This document shows, piece by piece, positions 11,105-22,200 of a stretch of 64,000 nucleotides of DNA (position 1 is its first letter; every line of letters starts with the position of its first letter). Position numbers and translations under genes: made by a program. The DNA comes from Gaeumannomyces sp. JS-464 (Eukaryota; Ascomycota; Sordariomycetes; Magnaporthales; Magnaporthaceae). The notes under the pieces are model-generated. The model was not told the DNA's origin. It worked only from the letters and a program-made list of their open reading frames with translations, and did no database searches. The DNA lies in contig NGZR01000001.1 of the NCBI GenBank assembly GCA_002197995.1, forward strand, positions 14,403,501-14,467,500. The letters are read 5' to 3'.

Positions 11105-12337
11105 CTCGAAGAGGTCTGGAGATTGCTGTCTTTTTTCCCCAGCAGGGTCGCTCCCAGTCGGCAGTCGTGGGGGTGGGGGTGGGGGTCGCAGCGAGTCAGA
11201 ATGCGTCGGGTCTGGGCGACGTCGGGGCCGTTAGCATTGGACGAATGCGCCCCAGGGAATTGGCATTGTCTGCAAACCTGCAATTCTTGGTGTCCCGAGG
11301 GGAAGCACTCTGTTGTGTGGGCTTCTCGCGGGTCTTGGGCGGCGTGCGGGAAAGGAGCACAAGATGTGGAAGAAGGGGAAATGGGGAAGAAGAATGAGGG
11401 TGGACGCGGTTGGGGCGAAGGAAACCCCAAGTCCACGGCCCGGCGGCTAGTTGCAGGCACGGAGACAGGGGCTGGGCTGCAGCCGTCTCCCACACTGTGT
11501 CGGCAGGTCTGGACGGCGGTGCATCTCAGTACGTGATTGGATGGGGCCCAGGGGTGGTGGGAACAATCCAATTGTGTTGGTTGCGTCGAGGTCGAGGTCG
11601 AGCGAGGAGGGAAGGCTGGACTGGACCAGTGTCGTTGGAAACACCCGGCAGTTGAGGAGCAGCACCGGACGGCAGTTGGACCTGCCCGTATGAGGGATGG
11701 ATTCAATTCGACAAGAATTCAGGCTTCCCCCGCCTAGAATTGACCCCATATCAATTAGCATCAGTTTACCTCTAACCGCCTCCCAAATCCTCAACAGCCC
11801 AGCACGAGCACGCCGCCCTGCATTCTTGGGGGGCTGGTGCCCAGCGTTTAGCGGGACAGCGCTAGCCCGAATTCGGGAGCCTGGCCTGATAGCGCACTGT
11901 GTGGCCCCCCTGACAGGGGTTTTGTTTCCGAAAGACGTCAAATATGTGCCAGTAAGCGCTGGCTGGCAGCCTGCTGGGAGGGCGCCTGCTTCATGTGGCC
12001 TCCCGGTTCTTGATGCATGGGGCCTGGCCTCGGATCGATATGTCCGTCCAGTTGGACGACCGCTCCGATATTGAACTGCATAACTTGGAACCAACAGCCC
12101 CCATGTGCAGGAGCGATGAGCTTGGCTGGCAAGGGACCTGGGGAGAGGGGGGCCCGAATAAACGGCCTGATTTTCCCATGGAAGGCTTCAGTTGTACACA
12201 AAAGAGGCCTGGTGCCCACTTCTGCCCGTTCTCCAGGCGATGCTTGTCAGGCTAGTCCGCCCTCGCTCCCACGTTGGCAGCATAGCCCTGCCCGCGAGTC
12301 ACTCCTCCACCTTTGCCCAGTTGGTGAGACCATCACT
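11105..12337. other. Intergenic between methyltransferase and membrane-protein gene
   Basis: About 1.2 kb hold the divergent promoters of the methyltransferase (leftward) and the multi-pass membrane protein (rightward). A G-rich run (GGGGGTGGGGGTGGGGG) lies near 11168-11187. Open frames here overlap each other on both strands and look like composition artefacts of GC-rich DNA. No domain was recognised. Confidence 0.45.
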
Positions 12338-14168
12338 ATGCCCGCCATCCAGCACTCTCTACCATACGCTCACGGGCTACTTTTTGCCAGATCCTCGGCC
12401 GCAATCACGCCTGTGAACGGCACCGTCGACGGCGGCGACTTGACCAAGCTCGTCGGCTGGGTCGCTTCGAGCAGGGATCGAGGCACCGTCGACATTTTGT
12501 GGTCGAGCTGCTTGACCATCTTCCTCTGCGTCTGGATGGCCACCTACCCCAACGCCCCCTCCCCCAACGACAAATGGTATCACCGCTTCGTCGACAAGGT
12601 CAACCTCGCCCTCATCGGCTTCCTGGGGCCTGACTTCCTGTTTGGCATTGCTATCGGGCAACTGGCCAGTGCAAGAAAAAGCGTCAAGGTGCCTGGCCCC
12701 GTTTTCCAAAACCGTTGCTCTTTTCTAGTACTTCCTAACCTGGTACTGCACCTCTAGATGTTTCGGGGGGCCCCAGAGCTCTCCCAAGGCACGCCTTGGA
12801 CTCTGACGCATGGTTTCTTTGCCGACATGGGCGGCTTCCACCTCCGAGCTCCCGATTTCCCCCGCGGGTTCCCCATAAATGCCGAGCAGCTTTTCTATCT
12901 TGTCAAGCATGGCCACCTCGACTTTCCTGTCTTGACAAGGGAGGAGATAGGCAGACGGAGTAGGGTTGATGACTTGTCCAAGTGAGTGTCCGCCAGGCCT
13001 GAACGCTGCAAGGCGCTCCGCTGACACTATGCCAGGATAATCACAGTATGGCAGGCGTTCTGGTTCGCAGTCACCGAGATCCAGAGAATCGCCAACGGCT
13101 ACCCCATGACCACCTTGGAGCTCACCGCCATGTCTTTTGCCGTGGTCATGATCGCAACATCCGCCAGCTGGTACTTCAAGCCCTCCATCAGCCAGGCCAC
13201 CATCCTCGACACCAAGGACGGCAGGACGATTCGTGCCATCCGGGATTTCGCCCGGCTGGAGGTATGTGCATACAATTTTCTATAATTATTAGCCCGAGAT
13301 AGTTTCCACCAAGCAACTACTGACAGGATGCGTTTCCGTCCAGACGCACCCAAGCTTGCCGCACAACTACTACCGCACCCCGCTCGACTTCATCTCCAGG
13401 CGCAAGTTCCATGTAGAGAGGCACTGGCAATACTACTCGGAGCTGACCTACCTGGTCCACCTTCCCCTTTTTAACCGACAGCTGAAGGCGACCCCTTGGG
13501 ATCGGTTCCCGTCCGATATATGGCTCCCCGTCGACGGCTGGATCATCCCCTTTGGTCTCTTAATCCAGGTTCCATTCAGCGTCTGTTTTCTGATCGCCTG
13601 GAACTTCCATTTTCCCACGACCGGGGAGCGCGAGCTGTGGCGGGTTTGTGCCATCTATCACGCGGGGTTTTCTCTCCTGGGGACCGCATACTACATGTTT
13701 GGTTCCATGAAAGGTGCTTGCGAGCGCATAGTGTCACTCCATATATTCACCGCCAGTAAGGTGGCAGGTGAAGGTAGGGACAGAAGCGCCGGTACTGGCG
13801 GCGGTTCAAACGGAAACAAGGTGCTTCCCCCCCCTGTTGCCGTCGAGGAGCTCAGTCTGACCCGGAGGGGAACTGGGGATTCGGACGTGTCTGAGGTCGC
13901 CTACGCGCCGAGACCCGTGGTGCACAGAAAAACAGGACTGCCAAGGTCCATGTCTCGGCTCGAGGCCTGGCTCGTCAAGTGGCGGAACATCTCACCCGAC
14001 CAAGACCCCGACATGGAGGTGCCGTTGCGGTGGATAGCGCCCATCCTGGCGGCCGCCTTCATATACATTCTCTGCCGCCTGTACATTTACATCGAGGATT
14101 TTGCTGGCCTTCGGTCTCAGCCGCTGGGAGTCTACATGACCGTCAACAAGTTTGTCCCGTTTCTTTAA
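12338..14168 (+). CDS. Multi-pass membrane protein of an uncharacterised fungal family
   Basis: Four exons (12338-12688, 12758-12981, 13036-13261, 13344-14168) join in frame to 541 residues. The introns are 69, 54 and 82 bp with GT...AG borders. A first membrane segment (DILWSSCLTIFLCVWMATY) is followed by a short Pro/Asn loop and a second segment. Later segments lie in the middle (TAMSFAVVMIATSASWYF; WIIPFGLLIQVPFSVCFLI; a Gly/Tyr-rich one) and at the C-terminal end (IAPILAAAFIYILCRLYIYI followed by EDFAGLR). The pattern of a CxT-F-C-W motif in the first helix and a final 'Y-x-x-x-E-x-F-x-x-L-R' block marks a large fungal-specific family whose function I do not know. A Ser/Gly-rich loop with NGNK lies before the last helix. 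The reading frame is intact. Confidence 0.75.
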
Positions 14169-14471
14169 GCTGCAGGGAGACAGGCATGGATGAGCCTGGG
14201 CCTGGGGGCGTCACTGGAGCAGACCAGTCCTGCCAGGAATGGATATTAAGGGGCAGCTTCAGCCAAAGCGAATGGTGCGCTGGCCGCCCGGTAATCTGAA
14301 CAAGACCGTACATGTCATGAAAATAAGTAGCTGCAATTTGGTATAATAATTGGATTCGAGCAACAGAGGAAACCCTGCCGAGGCAAGGGACCTGACCAGT
14401 GGCTAGCCAAGCACCGGAGATAGGAACCAAAACAACACGGGGTAAAACATGCCCGGAAAGCCCAGCACGCT

Positions 14472-16213
14472 CTACAGCCTCTTCTCGCCGTGCGTAGCGT
14501 GCTCCACGTTCTCCCCGGCGTGGATCTGCTTCTCGACGGCGGCCACCGACTTGTCGGCCAGCTCCTTGGGTTCGAACACTGAGGGAAAGACGGTCAGCAA
14601 AGAGAGTTGGGCGCAATTAAGGGGCGAGGCGGCAGGAAGAACCTTACAAAAGGTCAACTCCTCGAGAGTACGGCCGTAGGTCTCGGGGTACATAAAATAG
14701 ATGAAGAGGAACTCAAAGACGATCCAGCCGCAGTAGATGGCAAAGAAGCGCCAGTTGAGGGCGTCCATGGCGATGGGGTTCACAAATGTCGAAAAGAAGC
14801 CGCCGGCCTTGCCAAAGATCTGCTACACGCCGATGCCGCGCGACCGGTGGTTGTAAGGCCACAGCTCGACCAGGAAGGTGTAGGTCAGGGCGTTGTTGCC
14901 GAGGTTGTAGGCGGGCGAATAGGCGAACTGGAAAAAAAGGGCGGCGATGGAGGCCGACTGGTTCTTAAACCCGCCGGCCTTGGCCACGTTAAGGTGCTCG
15001 AAGCAGATGGTCATGGCGGCGAAGACGCACAGCATGGCGGTGGCCGACGACATGAACATGCCGCGGCGGGGAAGCGCACGGCGAACAGCGCCAGGACGGT
15101 GGCGTTAATAAGGCCCCAGCACTTGTCGGCAATGTTGAGGCGCGTCTTAACGTTGGGGTCGGTGGAGCCCATCATGTCGTAAAGGATAGAGGAGTAGTAG
15201 GACAGCAGCGTGTTGCCCGACATCTGGGTGAAAAGGCCCAGGAACACCGAGATGATAGCGCGGCGCCGCATGCCGGCCGACTTGAGCAGCTCGAACCACG
15301 ACTGTTTGGACGCCCCCTCTCGAGCTCGATGGTGACTTGATCTGGGCCAGCTCGGCCTGCACGATGAGCGAGCTGGCGTCCCCTTCGGCGTGGTACTTTG
15401 CCAGGACGGCAAACGCCTCGTCCTCGCGGTCCTTGCTGATCAGCCAGCGCGGGCTCTCGGGAAGGAACCAGACGGTGGCGATCTGCAGCAGCGACGGGCA
15501 GATCTGGAGCAGCGACGGCATGCGCCAGGCCCAGTCGGTTTTGATGTTGACGGCCGGGATGGCGATGGCGGAGGCGACAATGGCGCCGATAAAGTAGGAC
15601 GCGTTGAAGAGCGACGTCATGGTGGCGCGCTCCTTGGGGTAGGCCAGCTCGCCGATCATGGAGGCGCCCGAAATGATGGCGAAAACGATGCCGATGCCGA
15701 GGATCAGGCGCGCAAAGATGTACATAACGACGTGCTGCAAAAAGCCCTGAATTAGGGCGCCGGCCACCATGATGACGGACCCCGCGAAGATGGACATGCG
15801 GCGGCCGAAGCGCTGGGCGAACCAGGGCGCGATGGGCACGCCCACGATGGAGCCGAGCTGATAGGACGAGTTGACGATTCCGAGCAGGCTGGGCTCGATG
15901 CCGGGCTTTTTGGTGAGCGGGCTAATCCAGCCGCCGCCCATGTCTGGGGAGTTGTCAGTGCTGGGAACTGGGACTGGAACCATAGAGCAGAGAGGCCTCG
16001 ACGTACAAACCAAAAAGGGTCGGTGAACTGCAACGTGTTGATGAGCTGCGAGTCGAAGCCCGACGTCATCTCGACGCCCATGCAGCAGAGGAACAGGTAG
16101 AAGTACATGACGCGCAGGTTCGGCTTCTTGTACCATCGGACCTTGTCCTCGGCCACTATGCGCGTCAGGATGGGGTCCGACACGCCCGAGGCGGCGACGG
16201 GTTTGGGTGCCAT
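14472..16213 (-). pseudogene. MFS sugar transporter, broken by frameshifts and a stop
   Basis: The gene starts at ATG 16213. It encodes a 12-helix sugar/lactose-permease-type transporter: TSGFDSQLINTLQF in helix 1, GRR after helix 2, the sugar-porter PESPRWLISK motif mid-protein, and a PETYGRTLEE motif before the C-terminal tail. Exon 1 ends near 16000 and a last intron lies at about 14645-14578. The frame is lost twice near 15310-15335, again in a run of four G (15068-15071, consistent with a missing base), and by an in-frame TAG at 14823-14825 inside the region after GIGV. It would import hexose or a disaccharide if intact. Essential genes in this window also carry single-base indels, so some of these breaks may be assembly errors; the TAG is harder to explain that way. 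A copia element lies 298 bp upstream. Confidence 0.75.
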
Positions 16214-16510
16214 CGTGGTGATGCTGTGCCTCGCGGCTGTCCTTGCAGGTGTTGGTGATGGATGGCTCTGCGGCGGCGTCGAGCGACGTTGGCGGCTGGC
16301 AGCAAGAGAGACAGTGCCCCCGGGGTCGACAGAAGAGGCGAGGAACCGATAAATATGTAGGAAAGCAATGCTCCCCACTCTGCTGTTTACCTGAGAAGGC
16401 TAAGGGCGTGATCGGCAGCAACGATCGTTACCGTCACGGTCGTTGCGGGCGCCAAAAGACAGGGGATTTTTATTTATCTGGACACGCTTTGCCGTTTTTA
16501 GTAGGGGATC
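16214..16510. other. Promoter-side spacer of the transporter gene
   Basis: This 297-bp spacer lies between the transporter start and the left LTR. It holds the likely promoter and leader of the transporter. No other feature is seen. It is not RIP-mutated. Confidence 0.4.
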
Positions 16511-16657
16511 TGTTGGAGGTGTAGGGCGGCCGCAGGGCCGCCTGCAAAAGAGGGAAACAGCTCTGTATTGTTTGTGTTCTTAGAGAGAGGTGACAATCCG
16601 GTGGGTGACGCTCTCGTGGGTGAAGTAGGGCACCGGCGCACGGGCCAACTCCTCACA
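16511..16657 (-). repeat. 3' LTR of gag-only copia element, unmutated
   Basis: This 147-bp direct repeat is paired with 18047-18193. It differs from its partner at about 25 positions, all C or G here against T or A in the partner, with no indels. This copy therefore keeps the ancestral sequence and lies outside the RIP-mutated zone. Confidence 0.9.
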
Positions 16658-16849
16658 CCCCTTTACAACCACGAGAGCGTTACAAAAGTGAAGCTATCTC
16701 CAGCCGGCAACTGCTACCAATAGCCCGATATCCGTGGTGTTAAGTCTTTTAATTATATGGCATACTGTCTAGCGCTGCCGCGGTTAACAGGCATTTTAGA
16801 GGTATAATTAACGGCCCGGGGGTTAGCTCCTCCAACCGTTCCTGTTCTT

Positions 16850-17659
16850 GTAGCCTATGCAGCGGCTTGCTGCTTTTGCTTGTAGTATTCCTCCTCCAGC
16901 TTAGGGTGCAATAGCTAGCACCCGTCGTTACCTTTTATATGGTGCCTGCCGCACCGGTCGTGGTGGGGTAGGCGAAAAACCATTAAACAATTCCTTTTGG
17001 TGCAGGCGGTAGGCGCGTTGGTATTGGCTAAGGAAAGGTCGGCCGACTCGAAAGTAGTTACGTTTTCGATAACGGCCTGGATAATTTGGATCGGGGTGCG
17101 GCCGGCGGGCATTAGGTGGGCGTTTAAAACGACGGTGACGGCGATTGGATAATGCTTTCGGAGATTTTTAACGAAATGGCTAACGAAAAAACGGTCCAAA
17201 ATTATAAGGCCAGCTTCCTCCATTTATTTTTAAGCTCGAGCTAACGGTTAATGTATTTTTTAACGTCGTTATATTTGGATACCTCGAGGTTAACGAACTT
17301 TTCCATTAAGCTATCGAGTTAAGCGTTAGTTTTTGGCCGATTTTAGTGGTAACGGCGAGCTAAAAAGCTTTAAAGTCGCGGGCGGAATCGTCGGCTTTGG
17401 AGCTTTAGCTTTATCGCTTAAACTCGTTGGTAACCTCCGTGATTAACTGCTTAATAAAGTACCAGGCGAGGACCTTTTCAGCTTTTTAGGCTTTAAAAGC
17501 GGCCGGATCGTTAGGTTAAAAAGGCGGGTTATCGCTAATGTAATCGTCGGCGCCGCCCGCGATTAAATGCACTTTAACGGCGCGCTTTCACGCTTTTAAA
17601 TTGGAGGGCCCCTGCAAGGCAAGTATTTTAACAGTTGCTTTTTTATAAGTAAAAGACAT
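16850..17659 (-). pseudogene. Copia Gag remnant
   Basis: The frame starts at ATG 17659 (MSFTYKKATVKI) with an N-terminal Gag domain of the UBN2/copia type (IPALQG-like, KVHLIAGGADDYIS). A middle segment at 17223-16915 contains FVSHFVKNLRKHYPIAV. A degraded CCHC zinc knuckle follows (former C-x2-C-x-x-x-G-H-x-x-x-x-C, now CGRHHIKGNDGC). The C-terminal end reads LEEEYYKQKQQAAA near 16900-16850. Stops are TAG/TAA at former CAG/CAA/TGG codons. Gag would form the virus-like particle and package element RNA. Confidence 0.7.
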
Positions 17660-18046
17660 TTCGGGCGGTGGTAGGCAATAAGCGACTGCCGTCGTTATTA
17701 TTATTGTAAAGCAGAAATTAACAAAGGTAGGGCAGCGGCCTAAAAGTAGTAAGGAAGTAAGGCAGCGGCCCAAAAGTAGTAGGGAAGTAAGGCAGCGGCT
17801 TACAGGAAAAGGTAAGGCAAACGGCCCGTTGTCGCCCACCGGTGATAGTAAAGTGAATAGTACGTAATGCCCACCGGGCGATATCTTTTACCGGGAGACG
17901 TTTTCCACCGGAAGACGTTATTGTGCGGCTACCGGCCTTTAGAACGTAATTGCGGCCACCGGTTAAAATAACGAAAAATAACGCGGCTACCGGCTAAAAG
18001 AGATTGTAAGTAGCTTTATTTCGATAGGAATTAAAGGCTTATAACC

Positions 18047-18193
18047 TGTTAAAAGTGTAAAGCGGCCGTAAGGCCGTTTGCAAAAGAGGGAAATAGCTTT
18101 GTATTGTTTGTGTTTTTAAAAAAAGGTGATAATCCGGTGGGTAACGCTTTCGTAAGTAAAGTAAGGCACCGGCGCACGGGCTAACTCTTTACA
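18047..18193 (-). repeat. 5' LTR of gag-only copia element, RIP-mutated
   Basis: This 147-bp partner of 16511-16657 carries about 25 C-to-T/G-to-A transitions and no other changes. All nine CpG sites of the unmutated copy are still CpG here. Confidence 0.9.
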
Positions 18194-18276
18194 AGATCCG
18201 CATTAAAATAAGGGCATAACCGTCCGCAACGATGAAAAGAAACTAACAAGGGGCAAACGAAGGTAAGGAAAGGGGG

Positions 18277-18308
<32 letters not shown>

Positions 18309-18309
18309 T
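18277..18309. repeat. (AAGT)n simple repeat, LINE tail
   Basis: About eight tandem copies of the tetranucleotide AAGT/GTAA stand at the 3' end of the left LINE, as non-LTR elements often leave. Confidence 0.85.
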
Positions 18310-18788
18310 ATTTAACGTTAGTAAATCGGGATTTACTAGTCCCTGCCTCCCAAAAGGCATATAACGTGCTAGCACTACCTAAGCTTAACACTAAGCTATA
18401 TGCTGCTATTAAAGCGGTTAACAAATTAAACCTGAAAGCATACGAGGGTCGGGCCGCATTTCGGCGCTTTTTATTAGCGAGCGGGCAATCGATAATAGGG
18501 CGTAAAAATACGCCGGGCGTTGTAAAGCGCTGCGAGTGGTAGTAATGCTATTGGCCGGCGGGTATGCCGGAAAAGGGGTAAAGCCGGGTTTAGGCGGGGA
18601 AGGGGTTTTCGGAACCTCTTTTGGGCCGGGCCTAAAGTGCGGGGGATTAACGAGCTTATTGTTAATCCTAATAGTACAAAGGAAAAGGTTAAGTATAGGC
18701 TTTTTAGGCTTTGTTATTATCGTCCGGCGATAGTGTAATAGTTGGTGGCTTTAACGAACGAAGCAAAAAGGGAGGGCTTTTGGAAAAG
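18277..18788 (-). mobile_element. 3' end of a Tad-like LINE, minus strand
   Basis: This block matches, in inverted orientation, the plus-strand block ending at 40370: long shared stretches around 18310-18480 and 18640-18780 align with 40350-40180 and 40020-39850. The right-hand copy continues upstream into a LINE-type RNase H, so this is the 3' untranslated part of a second LINE copy. The 3' tail is a (CTTA)n simple repeat in minus sense. It is cut at 18788 by the LTR of gypsy element 1. Confidence 0.7.
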
Positions 18789-19241
18789 TGTTACGACCAG
18801 CATACAGGCTCCTAAAATAAGGTAAAAAGGGGTTTCGAAGTGGTGCCCCCGCCTCGCCCCGGTTACGTAAAGTTACGTAAACCAAAAGGGATTTATGGAT
18901 TTGTAATAAAGCAATAATCCAAAAAGGGATTTATTCCAAAAAGGGTTTGTAATAAAGCAATAAATCCAAAAGGATTTGTGGATTTGTAGCAAAACCACAA
19001 ATTTAACCCAACATAAAGCAAAAGTAGCGTATATATAAAGGATGGATTTTTTACTGTTTTAAATAGCTTTAATTAAAGCTTTAACATTAGTTAACTTAAG
19101 TTAGCTTCTAAGCATCCCTTAAGGCAAGCAATTAAATTGTCCTTTTAAGTTACGTAATTTTTTGTTAACCAAATTAGCGATATTATCTTTTCTTTTACCT
19201 TTAAAATGCTTTACCCTAAAAGCAAACCCCTAATTATAACA
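18789..19241 (+). repeat. 5' LTR of gypsy element 1
   Basis: A 453-bp direct repeat with 34970-35417, starting TGTTACGACC and ending TATAACA. It contains several TCC-AAAAGG-ATTTGT tandem-like units at 18890-19000 and a possible TATATAAA promoter motif at 19030. Confidence 0.88.
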
Positions 19242-22200
19242 TTTTAACTAATTTTATTTAATACCTCGTTAAAAGGAAAGGATAGTATAGTTATAGCAAG
19301 CAGCAATAAAAAGCTTAAAAAGGAAAAAATTACGGTTTTTACCTTTAACGGTATTAAATACGACTTTAACGAAGCCGTTAATACGGCTAGCCTTTTTAAA
19401 CTTATAACGGACGAAATTATTAAAAGCCAGGCCGAGGTAAAATAATTTACTACGAAGTTGGTATTTTTCGAAGCACTTATCGCAATTTAAACGTACAAGT
19501 TCCCGTTCCCGATTTTTACGGAAAAGAAAACGGCAAGCTTAAAACGTTCCTTACCAAATGCAAAAGCTACTTTACGTTTTACAAATAGCAATTCGTAAGC
19601 GAAAAATAAAAAGTCGCTTACGTTACTACTAAGCTAAACGGTAAGGTGAAAAAATGGTTTTAACCGATTTAAAATAATTACTTTAAAAAATATAAAAATA
19701 GCTAAAAAGCTATTAAGCTTATTTTCGCTAACTTCGAAACTTTCGAAAAAAAAAGGTCGGAAAAGTGTTTAAAATAATCGACAAAACCCGAATCGCCGAA
19801 AGGGATTTGTTAGCTTTTAAATAGCGAAGGTTTTAGCTAAATACGTAACGAACTTTTAACGGATTAACACTAAGCTTAATTAAAGCAACGCTACGTTAAT
19901 ACTGCACTTTTACAACGGATTGCGCGAAAACGTAAAAGATAAATTCGCGAAGCAGGATCGCCCGAGTTTTTTACGGATTACGTTCGAAACGCAATCCGCA
20001 TTAGCGATAAACTATACGAACGATAATAAAAAAAAAGGATATGGTTTTAAAAATACGGCATAAAATAATAAAATTAACCAAAAAAAAGCTAAATAGCAAC
20101 CTATTACGGTTTACAAAACGCACTTAGGCTTTATAAACCTTAGTACGAAAACCGCTTACTAATAACAAAAGTAGTAGAAAAAGCAAAAGCAAAACCCAAA
20201 AAACGGGAAATGCTTTAAATACGGTTAAGCCGGCTATATTAAAGCAAATTGCTTTTAGCGAGATAATAACCGCTAAGTAATTAACTTTTAGCGAATATAA
20301 AAAAGCCGGGCATAGGAAAAACTATGCCCGAAGCGGTGTTTAATTGGATATGCTATTACGACGAATTATATACACACTAGTTCGATAAAAAGGTTACCGG
20401 ATGGTATTCCGGAAATTTCGAAACGTTTATATGCTTAAAGCTACGAAGCTTAAGTACGATAGCGAAAGAAAATAGCGCGTCGCTTTCGGGTTTACGAATT
20501 TAAAAGGAGAAAATAACGCCGCTTTTCGCGAAATTTAAAAAGGGGCAGTTTTAGCGAGTGGTTCGAAGGAAGGAAAAGCCCGAAAAAGCCTTTGGGCTAA
20601 ACACACCTTTTTCGAAAGTCGGAAAACTCCGACACCAACGCCGAAATGAATTAAAACGGATAAAACCTCGGAGCGGCCGAGTTTTGGGAAAAAGCAAAAG
20701 GCCCGAACGGCATAACCTTTGTATTTATAATTCGTAAAAGCTAAAAAAGCTGGAAAAGCTAACGCGCTTTTATACCTTTTAACGTTTTGGAATGTTTTTA
20801 AAACGTAAAGGTTTTAAAATACCCTAATAGCTCGTAATGTTACGTTACCCTAATAAACGGAAATAACGGCTAACTTTTATCGTGGTTTAACGATTAGTAA
20901 AAAGTTAAGTATGCTAAGTATCGGTTCGACGACGTAAGCGAATTAAAAAGGGCTGCGTTAAACTTTAAAAACCATTTTAGCATTAATTTGGAACATTTTA
21001 AACATTTGCATTTGTTTTAAGCAAAATGCATTTATAAAAAGTGCAAATTTTATTTACAACCTAAGCTTAAACACGATTTTTTCCTACGGAAAATGGGAAA
21101 TAAGCTTAAAATTAAGCCCCGTTTGGCATTTTAATTGCCACGGTGAAAACCAGCCCAAATCGGCAAATTTACCGCAATTTTTAAACTTAACGAGCGATAC
21201 CTAATATTATATATTACTAGGACATTTGATTAAAAAAAGTGCGAAATTACGAAATGCAAAAAGCATATAGCATAAAAGGCGAAAGCTTAGCATTAAAGGA
21301 TTATGTAAGCGTATATCCCGTTTAACCCGGATAAAAAGACGAACGTACGGTACTCGTTCCCTTTACTAAAAAACTAAAAAAACCACCCGGGCGAAAAGCA
21401 TAAAATGAAAGCTAAAAATTAATAAAAACCTTCGCGATAGAAAAATTAAGTTAACTATACGATTTATTAACATTTTAAATAAAATATTAAAAAAAAGTTA
21501 AAATAATACGGTCGAAAAAATACCCGTCGCTGATAATAAAAGATAAATCGACCAAAAAATATAGCTAATAACATTACGCACCCGGAGTAGGGAAAACGTT
21601 ATTATATTTAAATAAGCTAAATATAAAAAGGAATATTATTTTCGAATCCTTTTAATTTAGGAAAAATTACTTACGGATAAATTAGGCTAACGGTTAAGTT
21701 TAATAAAAAAAGCCACGAGTAATTAAAATGGTTTATTAATTACGAACTTTAAACCGTAAACATAAAAAGCAACGAAAAAAGGTTATAACGATAACAAAAT
21801 TTGGCAATCCACTTTTACATTTAGCATTAACAAATATATAATTATTTAAAGTGAAAAGCGATTAAAACGACCAAACTAATATTAAAAAACGGCTCGCGAA
21901 TATTTTGAAAAAATACTACAAATATAAGAAATTATTTCGGAAAAACCTAAAAACGGTGCTTTTCGAATATAAACCGTTCGATTTGAAAATTAAACTTAAA
22001 CTAAAAACGCAGTTTAAGTACCAAACGTTATACCAGCTTAGCCCTCGGCAATAAAAAGTGCTAAAAAATAGCTAAAGAAAAACTTACGAAAGGGATACGT
22101 TAAACTTTTCGATTTTTTAATAAAATACGGGATTTTATAAAAAAAAAAAAAAATAAAACGAAACGAATATGCATTAATTACCAACCATTAAATAAAGCTA

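Larger units (their letters stand above)
16511..18193 (-). mobile_element. Gag-only (non-autonomous) copia LTR retrotransposon
   Basis: A complete element of 1683 bp in minus orientation. Both LTRs are 147 bp and read TGTT...CACA or TGTT...TACA on the plus strand. The flanks are GGATC on the left and AGATC on the right, a 5-bp target duplication with one RIP-type difference. Next to the 5' (right-hand) LTR the minus strand reads GGTTATAAGCC, close to the half-tRNA (initiator Met) primer site used by copia elements. Next to the 3' (left-hand) LTR is an AAAGGGG polypurine tract. The interior contains only a gag-like frame; there is no integrase, RT or RNase H. It must have relied on a full copia element for mobility. 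Confidence 0.88.

Noticed and set aside
10711..11706. 331-codon minus-strand ORF overlapping the methyltransferase start
   Set aside because: Composition is Ser/Pro/Arg/Thr-rich without domains and it uses the wrong frame over the conserved methyltransferase region.
17699..17800. Repeated GGCAGCGGCC-type units as a CRISPR-like array
   Set aside because: Only two or three imperfect tandem copies inside a retroelement leader; the genome is eukaryotic.
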